Translations under genes and position numbers: made by a program
DNA from: Streptomyces sp. WM6378
GTDB lineage: Bacteria > Actinomycetota > Actinomycetes > Streptomycetales > Streptomycetaceae
Direction: 5' to 3'
Length of the DNA: 64,000 bases
Assembly (NCBI RefSeq): GCF_001279695.1
Contig: NZ_LGDD01000121.1
Coordinates: 53,769 to 117,768, forward strand
The notes under the pieces: generated by a model
The model's database searches: none
The model's input: only the letters and a program-made list of their open reading frames with translations
Told to the model about the DNA's origin: nothing
Shown: piece after piece, positions 36,353 through 44,838 of the stretch
How the letters are laid out: every line of letters begins with the position of its first letter
How positions within the stretch are numbered: the stretch's first letter is position 1

Positions 36353-36972
36353 GAGACCTGACCCCGCTCCGCGTCCAGGCTGATACGGCGCGCGGCACTG
36401 GGCACGGCCATTCCGGGGAGCAGCAGTTCCCACATCCGTACGGTGCGCTCGACGAGGTCCTCGCGGCCGTTCACCAGGTTCGCGTACAGCTGGATTCCCG
36501 TACACGCGCCGACCACGAACTCGGCGACGTCCTCAAGCACCACTCCCGGCATGAGTTCCTTGTCGCTCTCGGCGTCGGCCAGGCACTTGACCATGATCTC
36601 GCGCCACTCCAGGAACGTGGAGGCGTCGTGCATGCCGAAACTGCCCTGCTCAACGGCGAGTCGGACGCCTGCGCGCAGCAGCGGGTCGACGCGCAGCCGG
36701 TGCGCCCAGACCAGGGTGATGTCGACAAGTCGCTGTAGTCCACGCGAGTTGAGGTGTGGCTCTATCGTGTGCTTCTGCGCGTTCATCACCGCGACGGCGA
36801 GGTCCTCCTTCGACTTGAAGTGGAAATACATCGCCCCCGCCGTGAGCCCGGCCCGCGCGAGGATGTGGTTGATCAGCGCCGCCGCGTAGCCCTTCTCGTC
36901 GAACTCCTCCGCCGCGGCTCGCAGGAGCAACTCGCGGGTCCGCACCGCTCGCTCCTGTCTGATTTCCGCCAT
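36349..36972 (-). CDS. gamma-butyrolactone receptor homologue (ScbR/ArpA type)
   Basis: A 207-residue TetR-family protein. It begins EIRQERAVRTRELLLRAAAE, with the HTH AALINHILARAGLTAGAMYF and FHFKSKEDLAVAVMNAQ, the signature of Streptomyces hormone receptors. The C-terminal domain has VWAHRLRVDPLLRAGVRLAV and the Trp of the ligand pocket region (FLEWREIMVKCLADA). It is divergent from the AfsA homologue, as in ScbA/ScbR pairs, and coupled to the NmrA-like reductase. Confidence 0.88.
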   Translation of the reverse strand: MAEIRQERAVRTRELLLRAAAEEFDEKGYAAALINHILARAGLTAGAMYFHFKSKEDLAVAVMNAQKHTIEPHLNSRGLQRLVDITLVWAHRLRVDPLLRAGVRLAVEQGSFGMHDASTFLEWREIMVKCLADAESDKELMPGVVLEDVAEFVVGACTGIQLYANLVNGREDLVERTVRMWELLLPGMAVPSAARRISLDAERGQVS

Positions 36973-37340
36973 CGCTTCGCTCCCGAATTGGGTTCGACAA
37001 GAATAGAGAACGCCTTTTATATTATCGGCCATCGGTACGACGGTCCATCGATCTCGCGGACGCATCGACCGTTTCGGCTTGTGCCCGGGGGGTCGCATGA
37101 CGTCGGGAATCCAGCGCGCGCCCACCGCTTCGTGCCGGTCACCTGCCGACCCGGTGCGCCCCGTCAGATCCTGCCCGGCGTGGCAGCAGTTGCCCCATCT
37201 CCTGCCTCAACTCGCGGTCTTGGCACGTCAGTTACTCCGGTTCGGCCATTCCAGTACGGCGCGTCCCTTCACCCCACGCACCCCCACCCCTGAGCCCGTC
37301 GTCGGCGCCCGCGCCGGCCGGCCGGCTGTGAGGAGTACCC
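36973..37340. promoter_or_regulatory. divergent receptor/afsA regulatory region with ARE-like element
   Basis: 368 bases without a gene. The AT-rich imperfect palindrome at 37002-37023 (AATAGAGAACG opposite CCTTTTATATT, 8 of 11 positions complementary) has the length and position of an autoregulatory element bound by hormone receptors, 30 bases before the receptor start. Between there and 37340 no further structure is obvious. Confidence 0.5.
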
Positions 37341-38282
37341 ATGCCGCCACTGCCCGCATGCCCCGCACTCCCCGTCTCCGCGGTCCCCAGAGAGCTGGTC
37401 CACAAGACGAATCCGGACGAGGTGCTGCTGACCGGTTGGCACCGCACCGCGCCCGACGCCTTCACCTTGACCGCCCGCTGGCCAGAGGGCCACCCCTTCT
37501 ACGAGGTGCGCCACGGCCTGCACGACCCGCTGATCCTGAGCGAGACGATCCGGCAGATCTTCCCCCTGCTCTCGCACGCCGCGTACGAAGTGCCGTTCGG
37601 GCACCACCTGTTGTGGGAGCACTACCGCTTCAAGCTGCACCCCGCCGCCCTGGACGCCGCGTTACTTCCGCCCACTGTGGACCTGCACGTCACCTGCCTG
37701 GAGGCGGTCCGGCGCGGCCGGCGCACCACCGCCCTGACGCTGCTCATCCAGGCCTTCCGCGGCGGCATCCCGCTGGCCACCGCCCGCACCCGCTTCACCA
37801 TCCAGACGCCGACCGTCTACCGCCGCCTGCGCGCCCGGTACGCCGACGCCCATATGTGGCCCACGCCCCAACTCACCCTCCCCGTACCGCCCACACGTGT
37901 GGCCCGCACCCATGCCCGCGACGTGGTTCTGTCACCCAGCCGCACCCCGCACCGCCATCAGCTCCGGCTCGACCCCCGGCATCCCGTGCTCTTCGACCAC
38001 CCGGTCGACCACGTGCCGGGCATGCTGCTCCTGGAGGCGGCCCACCAGGCGGCCCACCATCTGCACCACCCCGAGCCGGTCATTCCCCTGGCCATGGACT
38101 GCCTGTTCCACCGCTACCTCGAACTCCACACGCCCTGCTGGATCGACACCCGGCAGCTCCCCCCGGACGCGCAAGGCCGTCCCCGCACGACCTTCACGTT
38201 CCACCAGAACAACACCCCGCACTTCACCACCACCCTCACCCACCAGCGCCTCGACTCCGCGAGCAGCACCTGGCGCGGGTGA
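37341..38282 (+). CDS. AfsA-family hormone biosynthesis protein
   Basis: A 313-residue protein with two AfsA hot-dog repeats: residues about 15-150 (RELVHKTNPDEVLLTGW, FYEVRHGLHDPLILSETIRQ, LLSHAAYEVPFGHHLLWE) and about 185-300 (DVVLSPSRTPHRHQLRLDP, LFDHPVDHVPGMLLLEAAHQ). AfsA enzymes condense a beta-ketoacyl chain with dihydroxyacetone phosphate to start gamma-butyrolactone-type hormones. GAGGAG precedes the ATG. Divergent from its likely receptor. The exact hormone class (butyrolactone, butenolide, furan) cannot be read. Confidence 0.92.
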   Translation: MPPLPACPALPVSAVPRELVHKTNPDEVLLTGWHRTAPDAFTLTARWPEGHPFYEVRHGLHDPLILSETIRQIFPLLSHAAYEVPFGHHLLWEHYRFKLHPAALDAALLPPTVDLHVTCLEAVRRGRRTTALTLLIQAFRGGIPLATARTRFTIQTPTVYRRLRARYADAHMWPTPQLTLPVPPTRVARTHARDVVLSPSRTPHRHQLRLDPRHPVLFDHPVDHVPGMLLLEAAHQAAHHLHHPEPVIPLAMDCLFHRYLELHTPCWIDTRQLPPDAQGRPRTTFTFHQNNTPHFTTTLTHQRLDSASSTWRG

Positions 38283-38322
38283 CCGGTGGGCCCACTCTCA
38301 TCGCACGGCCTTCCACGCAGAA

Positions 38323-38354
38323 CCGGCCGCTCCGAGGGTGCACGGAGCGGCCGG
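38323..38354. terminator. bidirectional terminator
   Basis: Perfect 12-bp arms (38323-38334 with 38343-38354) between the converging afsA homologue and acyl-CoA synthetase. Confidence 0.75.
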
Positions 38355-38390
38355 GTTCGCACGCGTACGCCAACTCGCGTATGACAGACG

Positions 38391-39932
38391 TCAGTTGATG
38401 CCGCGGTCGAGACCGGACCAGTACGGCTCGCGGAGCTTGAACTTCTGGATCTTGCCGGTGGCCGTCCGCGGGATGGCCTCGCGGAACTCGACCGAGGTCG
38501 GTGCCTTGTAGCGGGCGAGGCGCTCCTTGCAGTACGCGATGATGTCTGCCTCCGTCACCGAGGCACCTTCCGCCAGGACGACCAGCGCCTTGATCGTCTC
38601 ACCCCACTTGTCGTGCGGCACACCGATGACGGCGACCTCGGCGACCGCCGGGTGACTGAAGATGGCGTCCTCCACCTCGATCGAGGACACGTTCTCACCG
38701 CCCGTGATGATGACGTCCTTCTTGCGGTCCGAGATCGTCAGGGAGCCGTCGCTCTCGTCGATCGTGCCGCCGTCACCGGTGTGGAACCAGCCGTCCTCCA
38801 GCGCTGCCGCGGTCTCCTCGGGCTTCTCCCAATAGCCGTCGAGCACCACGTTGGAGCGGGCGAGCACCTCGCCGGAGTCGGACACCTTCAGCCGGACGCC
38901 GAGCGCGGGCACGCCGGCCCGGGACAGATTGCGCGCCCGCTCGGCGGACGGCAGTTCCACCTCGGCGGGCCCGGCCCGGTTCATGGTGAGCAGCGGGGAC
39001 GTCTCGGTGAGCCCGTAGATCTGGGTGAACTCCCAGCCCAGCTCATCGTCCATCCGCTGGATCATGCGGGTCGGCGGGGGCGCCCCCGCGCAGACGACCC
39101 GCACGCGGTCGCGGCCCGGGATCTCGCCCTGCCACGTCGCCGCCGCGTCCAGGACCATGTTCCACACCGCGGGCGCCCCGCACATCAGCGTGACCCCGTG
39201 CTCCTCCACCCGGCGCAGGATCTCGGCGCCGTCCACCTTGCGCAGCACGACCTGTTTGACGCCGAGTCCGGCCATCACGTACGGCATGCCCCAGCCGTTG
39301 CAGTGGAACATCGGCAGGGTGTGCATGTAGACGTCACCCTCCCAGGCCCGGGTGTGCAGTCCGAACGTCAGGCCGTTGACCCAGATGTTGCGGTGGGTGA
39401 GCTGAACCCCCTTGGGGCGGGCGGTGGTTCCGGACGTGTAGTTGATCGTGGCCGTCGCGTCCTCGTCGGGGTGGGACCACGGGCGCGGCGCCACGCCGAA
39501 CCGCATCAGTTCGTTCTCGGTCTGCTCGCCGAGCACGAACCGGTGGCGGGCCTTGACGGCGGACAGCGCGTCGTCCACCTCCGGGTCGATGAGCAGCACC
39601 GAGGCCCCGCTCTGCCGCACCACGTACTCGATCTCCTCCGGCTTGAGCCGGAAGTTGACCGGCACGCAGATCCGGCCGCTCATCGGCACCGCGAACAACA
39701 GCTCCAGCATGCGTGCCGAGTTGTGGCTGACCACCGCCACGCGCTCGCCCTCGCCGACGCCGAGCGCGTCGAGCCCCGCCTGCCAGGCGCGCACCCGCTC
39801 GGCGACCCGCCCATAGGTGAGGTCCCGCACGGGTGGGCCCGGCTGGTCCGGCTCGTCGACGACGCCGGTACTGGAGGAGAACCCCAGCTCTGCCCGGTCG
39901 AGGAAGTCCGAGACCGTCATCGGAATCCGCAT
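38391..39932 (-). CDS. AMP-forming long-chain acyl-CoA synthetase
   Basis: A 513-residue ANL ligase: TINYTSGTTARPKGVQLTHR near residue 165, IYGLTETSPLLTMN near 310, the WFHTGDGGTIDESDGSLTI and SDRKKDVIITGGENVSSIEV hinge blocks, and the catalytic Lys in TATGKIQKFKLRE. It activates a fatty acid to acyl-CoA via the adenylate. AGGAGAG precedes the ATG at 39932. It converges on the AfsA homologue, but a terminator separates them, so a link to hormone synthesis is only possible. Confidence 0.88.
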   Translation of the reverse strand: MRIPMTVSDFLDRAELGFSSSTGVVDEPDQPGPPVRDLTYGRVAERVRAWQAGLDALGVGEGERVAVVSHNSARMLELLFAVPMSGRICVPVNFRLKPEEIEYVVRQSGASVLLIDPEVDDALSAVKARHRFVLGEQTENELMRFGVAPRPWSHPDEDATATINYTSGTTARPKGVQLTHRNIWVNGLTFGLHTRAWEGDVYMHTLPMFHCNGWGMPYVMAGLGVKQVVLRKVDGAEILRRVEEHGVTLMCGAPAVWNMVLDAAATWQGEIPGRDRVRVVCAGAPPPTRMIQRMDDELGWEFTQIYGLTETSPLLTMNRAGPAEVELPSAERARNLSRAGVPALGVRLKVSDSGEVLARSNVVLDGYWEKPEETAAALEDGWFHTGDGGTIDESDGSLTISDRKKDVIITGGENVSSIEVEDAIFSHPAVAEVAVIGVPHDKWGETIKALVVLAEGASVTEADIIAYCKERLARYKAPTSVEFREAIPRTATGKIQKFKLREPYWSGLDRGIN

Positions 39933-40058
39933 CGCTCTTCTCTCCTGTATCCGCAACATCAGCAACAGCTGTCAAGTGGGGAGTCTGGTACCTACCGACG
40001 CCCGCAGCGGCCGAAACCCCGAATTGACCTGCTGGAACCGCCGATCGAGGCCGGCCCT

Positions 40059-40874
40059 TCAGCGCAGCCGGCGCAGGGCCGCCTCGGAGCCGGGGCCGTC
40101 CGGCAGATAGGCGAGGAAGTGGTGGCCTGGTTCGTCGACCGCGGCGAGCTTGACCGAGCGAAGGCGCAGCTCGCCCACCGCCGGGTGCCGGAAGTGCTTG
40201 ACGGCCGGGCGGAAGGCGGCGGTCTCCCGCTCGTCGAGCCAGCGCGCGGCGCGGGGATCCGCGCGGATCGCCTCGATGATCTCGGCGTACCGGGGATCGT
40301 CGGGATGGCGGGCGGCCCGCGCCCTGAACTGGCCGAGCAGCGAACGGGCTTCGGCCTCCCAGTCGGCGAGCAGCGTCCGGCACGGCGGCCAGCGGAACAC
40401 CAGCCACAGCATGTTGCGCCGCTTGGGCGGCAGCCGGGCGAGATCGGTCAGGAGGGCCGCGTACGAGGCGTTCCACGCGAGCAGGTCCCAGTGCGGGTCG
40501 ATGACCATCGCGGGGTGCGGAAGCATCGCGTCGACCAGGGAGCGCAGGTTCGGCGAGACCCAGCTGGCCGGGGCGGCGCTCGGCGGCGGCACGTCCTCGA
40601 CGAATGACAGGACGTGCGCGGTCTCGGCCGCGTCAAGACGAAGCGCCCGCGCGACGGATCGCAGCACCTGCTCGGAGGTGCGCACCCGGCCCTGCTCCAG
40701 CCACGCGTACCAGGAGGCGCTGATTCCGGCGGATTCGGCGACTTCGGCGCGGCGCAGGCCGGGGGTGCGGCGGCGGGGCGCGGCCGGCAGTCCGAGGGCG
40801 TCCGGGGTCAGACGCTCGCGGCGCGAGCGCAGGAACGCGCCGAGTTCCGCGCGGGGGTCCGGTGAGTGCGTCAC
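40059..40874 (-). CDS. XRE-family regulator with MmyB-like ligand domain
   Basis: About 271 residues. The N-terminal HTH_31 domain has ELGAFLRSRRERLTPDALGL, RRTPGLRRAEVAESAGIS and WYAWLEQGR; the MmyB-type sensor domain has HPAMVIDPHWDLLAWN, LWLVFRWPPCR and HFRHPAVGELRLRSV. It is divergent from the MFS gene at 40938 and probably represses it. The GTG at 40874 matches the usual start; a GTG at 40919 in the same frame would overlap the promoter. Confidence 0.85.
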   Translation of the reverse strand: MTHSPDPRAELGAFLRSRRERLTPDALGLPAAPRRRTPGLRRAEVAESAGISASWYAWLEQGRVRTSEQVLRSVARALRLDAAETAHVLSFVEDVPPPSAAPASWVSPNLRSLVDAMLPHPAMVIDPHWDLLAWNASYAALLTDLARLPPKRRNMLWLVFRWPPCRTLLADWEAEARSLLGQFRARAARHPDDPRYAEIIEAIRADPRAARWLDERETAAFRPAVKHFRHPAVGELRLRSVKLAAVDEPGHHFLAYLPDGPGSEAALRRLR

Positions 40875-40937
40875 GGTGTGAGTGATGGTAATCGGCTGAG
40901 CCCACACAGCCGTTGGCACCCCTGCTGAGCTGGGGGC

Positions 40938-42164
40938 ATGACCACTTCACCGCCCCGTGGGGGGCTGCTCTGCGCCGCCGGGTTCGTCAGCAACTTCGAC
41001 CGTTTCTCCATCGCGCCGATGCTGGTGCTCATCGGCTCCGCGTTCGGTGTGCCGCTCGGCACGGCCGCGCTCGCCGCGAGCGCGTACACCCTCGGTTACG
41101 GGCTCGCACAGCCCGCCTGGGGGATGGCGAGCGACCGGTTCGGCAGAGTGCGGGTGATGCGCCTGTCGCTCGCGGCGTCCGCGGCCGGAGCACTCGCGTC
41201 CGCGGCGGCGCCGGGGGCCGGGTCCCTCGTCGCGGCGCGGGGATTCACGGGGGCGTGCTTCGCGGCCGCCATCGCGGGCTCGCTGACGTACGTGGGTGAC
41301 ACGGTCGCGCCCGACGGACGGCAGCGGGCGCTCGGCACACTGATGACGGCGTTCGCGCTCGGCACCGCCCTTGCCACCGTCGTCGCCGGGGCGCTGGCGC
41401 ACTGGGTGAGCTGGCGCCTGGTGTTCGCGCTGCCCGGACTGCTCGCCGGGTATCTGGCGCTCGCCCTGCACCGCCTGCCCGAACCGGTGCTCGCGCCTCG
41501 CGCGGGCGGCGCCCTGCGCACCGTCCTGCGCTCGCGCTGGCAGTGGTACGTGATGGGGGTGGCCCTCCTCGAAGGAGGCGTGCTGCTCGGCTGCTTCACC
41601 TATCTGCCGCCCGCCCTGGAGTCGCTCGGCGCGGGCCCGGCGACCGCGGGCGCGGTGGCGGCGCTGTACGGGGTGGCGGCGATGGGCGGAGCCCAGGTGG
41701 TGCGGCGGCTCGCGGGCCGGCTCGGTCCGGTCGCGCTGATCGTGGCGGGCGGCGTCCAGCTGACCCTGGCGTACGCCGTCGCCGCCCTGTACCCGTCCCT
41801 GGTGACGCTCGGGCTGAGCGCGCTGCTGCTCGGCGGTGGCTGGGCGTTCCTGCACTCGACGGTGCAGGCGTGGGCGACCCTGCTCGTGCCGACCGCCCGC
41901 GCGACCGGGGTCGCCTTCTTCGGCGTCGCCCTCTACCTGGGCAGCGCCCTGGGCACGGGACTGGCCGCCGGATCAGCCCAACTGGGCCGATTCCAGGGCC
42001 TGTTCGGGGTGGCGGCCGTCGCCTCCGTACCGCTGACGGCCCTCGCGGCGTACGGCCGACGTCGTTACGGGGACGGCGGCCCGCCACGCCGGGAGGGTGC
42101 CCGGCGGGCGGCGGGCCTGCGGCCGTCCGACCCCCGTACGGACGGCCCGGCCCGGCGGCGGTGA
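40938..42164 (+). CDS. MFS transporter (DHA1 family)
   Basis: A 408-residue 12-helix transporter. Marks: GFVSNFDRFSIAPMLVLIG in helix 1, the loop 2-3 motif GMASDRFGRVRVMRLS and helix 5 GTALATVVAGALAHWVSWR. Divergent from the MmyB-like regulator with 63 bases between, the usual regulator/exporter pairing. Substrate unknown. Confidence 0.85.
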   Translation: MTTSPPRGGLLCAAGFVSNFDRFSIAPMLVLIGSAFGVPLGTAALAASAYTLGYGLAQPAWGMASDRFGRVRVMRLSLAASAAGALASAAAPGAGSLVAARGFTGACFAAAIAGSLTYVGDTVAPDGRQRALGTLMTAFALGTALATVVAGALAHWVSWRLVFALPGLLAGYLALALHRLPEPVLAPRAGGALRTVLRSRWQWYVMGVALLEGGVLLGCFTYLPPALESLGAGPATAGAVAALYGVAAMGGAQVVRRLAGRLGPVALIVAGGVQLTLAYAVAALYPSLVTLGLSALLLGGGWAFLHSTVQAWATLLVPTARATGVAFFGVALYLGSALGTGLAAGSAQLGRFQGLFGVAAVASVPLTALAAYGRRRYGDGGPPRREGARRAAGLRPSDPRTDGPARRR

Positions 42165-42181
42165 ACCGGGGGTGTGCGTGG

Positions 42182-42364
42182 CTACTTGTCGGCGGTCAGC
42201 GTGCCCGCCGCGCCCCAGCTGTCCGTGGGGACCTCGTGGATCCACACCTGGACGGTCTCGGCCGGGATCCTGTACGCGTCGACGAAGGCGTCGGTGACGC
42301 GCTTGACCAGTTCGCGCTTGAGCTCGACATCGCGGGGACCTTGCTGAATGGTGACGATGGGCAT
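42182..42364 (-). CDS. 4-oxalocrotonate tautomerase family protein
   Basis: A 60-residue protein whose mature N-terminus is Pro-Ile-Val-Thr, giving the catalytic Pro1 of the tautomerase superfamily. VKRVTDAFVDAY and VQVWIHEVPTDSWG follow as in 4-OT homologues, usually hexameric. AAGGAG precedes the ATG. It lies downstream of the LysR gene on the same strand. Confidence 0.85.
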   Translation of the reverse strand: MPIVTIQQGPRDVELKRELVKRVTDAFVDAYRIPAETVQVWIHEVPTDSWGAAGTLTADK

Positions 42365-42501
42365 GGCCAACTCCTTGGTGGGCGGCGGCTTCCCGGCCTT
42401 TCCGGGTCGCTCACCGGCGTGCCGCCAGTCCATCGGATCTGCCGGGCCCGGCCAAGAAGCAGACCGCGACCACAGCGATCAGCTTTCGTGATCGTTACTG
42501 G

Positions 42502-43398
42502 TCACGGGCTTGTGGTCGAGGACGTCATGGAGGTCTTCATGGAGGTTGAGCACGCCTTCAGGAGCAGCTCGACGGTGGCCGGTATGTGGTCGGCACCCAC
42601 TGCCAGACCAGTGGGCAGTGCGAGGCCGGGGGCGCGTACCGGGCGGAAGGCGACCCGGGGGCTGTGCAGCACGCGGGCATGGGCCGCGTACACCACGGTC
42701 CACAACTGGCCGAGTCCGATGGTGGCCAGGGTGTCCTGGAGCGAGCCGCCGACCGGGCCCGGTACCGGCTCGAAGCCCGCGGCGTGGCAGGCGCCCACGA
42801 CGAGGTCGACGAGCGCGGGGTTGTTGCGCCGGGCAGTGATGCACAGGGGAAGCGCGGCCAGGTCCGAGAGCGCTATCTCGTCCTGGTTCGCGAGCGGATG
42901 CGCCGCGGGGAGGGCCACGACCAGCGGGTCTTCCCACAGGGGCAGGACGCGCAGGCCCGGCGCGGGCTGCGGCGAGCGGACGAACGCGGCATCGAGCCGC
43001 CCGTCGGCGACCTGGGCCAGGCGGTCGCGGGTGGGCGCGGAGACCAGCTCGACGGCCGTGCCCGGGGCGATCTCGGCGAACGCGCCGAGCACCCGGTCGA
43101 GGTGTTCGCCGAGCCCGGCGCTGGTGCCGAGCCGCAGGGTGGTGCGCTCGCGGACGGCGGCCCGGGCCCGCTCGGCAGCGGCCAGGACCTCGCGCGCCTC
43201 GGGCAGCAGCCGCTCCCCCGCCCCGGTGAGCCGCACGTGCCGGGGCGAGCGGTCGAAGAGGTCGGCCCCCAACTCCCTTTCAAGGCGCCGCACTTGCTGA
43301 CTGACCGCCGACTGGACGATGTGCAGCCGCTCGGCGGCCCGCCCGAAGTGAAGTTCCTCGGCGACGGTGACGAAGTAGCTGAGCTGCCGCAGTTCCAT
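42502..43398 (-). CDS. LysR-family transcriptional regulator
   Basis: 298 residues. N-terminal wHTH ELRQLSYFVTVAEELHFGRA followed by IVQSAVSQQVRRLERELGAD and LFDRSPRHVRLTGAG; the C-terminal effector domain starts RLGTSAGLGEHLDRVLGAF. Divergent from the LysE-type exporter (138 bases between), which it probably controls. Confidence 0.9.
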   Translation of the reverse strand: MELRQLSYFVTVAEELHFGRAAERLHIVQSAVSQQVRRLERELGADLFDRSPRHVRLTGAGERLLPEAREVLAAAERARAAVRERTTLRLGTSAGLGEHLDRVLGAFAEIAPGTAVELVSAPTRDRLAQVADGRLDAAFVRSPQPAPGLRVLPLWEDPLVVALPAAHPLANQDEIALSDLAALPLCITARRNNPALVDLVVGACHAAGFEPVPGPVGGSLQDTLATIGLGQLWTVVYAAHARVLHSPRVAFRPVRAPGLALPTGLAVGADHIPATVELLLKACSTSMKTSMTSSTTSP

Positions 43399-43536
43399 GC
43401 GGGGACTGTATCCAGGCGGTTGGCGGCCTTTCCCGTGCGGGCGGCGGGGCGGCCGGGCCCGACGGTATGGGCGTGGGCCACGTATGGGATGTCCATGCCC
43501 TGGGCGCGCGGCACACAGGTGAGGTTGAATGACAAA

Positions 43537-44196
43537 ATGGTGTCCACCGATCGCTTCCTCGCCTTCGCCGCGATGTCCCTCCTTGTGATCGTGATCCCGG
43601 GACCGAGCGTGCTGTTCGTGATCGGCCGCGCCCTCGCGCACGGCCGCCGCACCGCGCTCGCGACGGTTCTGGGCAACGTGCTGGGCTCGTACGTGCTGGT
43701 GGTCGCGGTGGCGCTCGGCATCGGCGCGCTGGTGGAGCGTTCGGCGTCGGTGTTCATGGCGGTGAAGCTGGCGGGCGCCGCGTATCTCGTGCTGCTCGGG
43801 GTGCAGGCGTACCGGCACCGCAAGGACATGCGGCTCGGGGTGGCGGCCATCGGCGAGACCGTGGCCGCGGTCCGGCCGGCCCACGGCGATCTGCGGACCG
43901 TCGCGGACGGCGTCCTGGTGGGCGTCACCAACCCGAAGGGCATCGTGTTCTTCGCGGCGGTGCTTCCGCAATTCGTGGACCACACGGCCGGGCACCTGCC
44001 CTCCCAGATGTTGCTGCTCGGCCTGATCCCCATCACCATCGGCCTGATCACGGACACCCTGTGGGGCCTGGGCGCCGCGGCGGCGCGCGGCTGGTTCGCC
44101 CGCTCCGAACGGCGCCTCTCGCTGATCGGCGGCGCGGGCGGCTTCGCGATGATCGGGCTCGGCGTGACGGTCGCGGCGACGGGGCGGGCCGACTGA
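43537..44196 (+). CDS. LysE/RhtB-family amino-acid exporter
   Basis: A 219-residue membrane protein of six helices. LLVIVIPGPSVLFVIGRALA is the conserved first block, then KLAGAAYLVLLGVQAYR and GVTNPKGIVFFAAVLPQFVD. It exports amino acids or analogues. The ATG at 43537 is preferred; a GTG at 43519 in frame is possible. Paired with the divergent LysR gene. Confidence 0.88.
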   Translation: MVSTDRFLAFAAMSLLVIVIPGPSVLFVIGRALAHGRRTALATVLGNVLGSYVLVVAVALGIGALVERSASVFMAVKLAGAAYLVLLGVQAYRHRKDMRLGVAAIGETVAAVRPAHGDLRTVADGVLVGVTNPKGIVFFAAVLPQFVDHTAGHLPSQMLLLGLIPITIGLITDTLWGLGAAAARGWFARSERRLSLIGGAGGFAMIGLGVTVAATGRAD

Positions 44197-44481
44197 CGCG
44201 CTCGGGCCGGCTGGGCCCACGGCCCACCGAGGGCTCGGGTGGCGGCGGGCCGCCCGAGCGCGGTCCGCCGCCACCCGGTGGGATGAAGTTGTCGTACGGG
44301 GCCGCCGCCACCCGGTCGGCCGACCCTCCCGCGCCGACCTGCGCCAGGAGGGCGTCAAAATCCGGGGCGTCGAGGTCAATGCCGCGTCATGGCGCGAGAA
44401 CGGGCCGGTGCCGGGGGCATAACTTCGGGTGTACGGGCGCATGACGCGTACGGCATCCACACTTCCGCACCGGAGGACACC

Positions 44482-44832
44482 ATGGACAGCCTCACCATCG
44501 AGGACGCCGACCCCGAAGAACGCCGCCCGGCAGGGCCGCTGTACGTGCCGGTTCGGCTCGGCTCTGCCGGAGGACACCAACTGCGCTTCCTACGCGACGA
44601 GTTCGGCGCACGCACCGCCGTCGGATTCACCAGCCCGGACCGGCTCAACGCCGTCCTGGGCGGCGACCAGAGCTGGATCCGGCTCGCCGAACCCGCCCTG
44701 CGGGCGCTGTCGGCACCGCTCGGCGTGACCTTGGTGACGGTCGACCCGCTGCTCGCCCCGCCCGCCCCACGCAGGCGGCCCGGCCAGAGCGCGGCCGCCT
44801 GCGCCCGCCGGGACCACGCGCTGAGCCACTAG
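44482..44832 (+). CDS. SAV_915/SseB-like small protein
   Basis: 116 residues. Its core (LYVPVRLGSAGGHQLRFLRD, RTAVGFTSPDRLNAVLGGDQ, WIRLAEPALRALSAPLGV) matches the Streptomyces SAV_915 family, related to SseB N-domains. GGAGG sits 7 bases before the ATG at 44482. Function unknown. Confidence 0.75.
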   Translation: MDSLTIEDADPEERRPAGPLYVPVRLGSAGGHQLRFLRDEFGARTAVGFTSPDRLNAVLGGDQSWIRLAEPALRALSAPLGVTLVTVDPLLAPPAPRRRPGQSAAACARRDHALSH

Positions 44833-44838
44833 CTCTTC

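Noticed and set aside
38613..40607. Plus-strand open frame of 664 codons
   Set aside because: Antisense to the acyl-CoA synthetase and XRE genes; His/Arg/Gln-rich repeats without fold.
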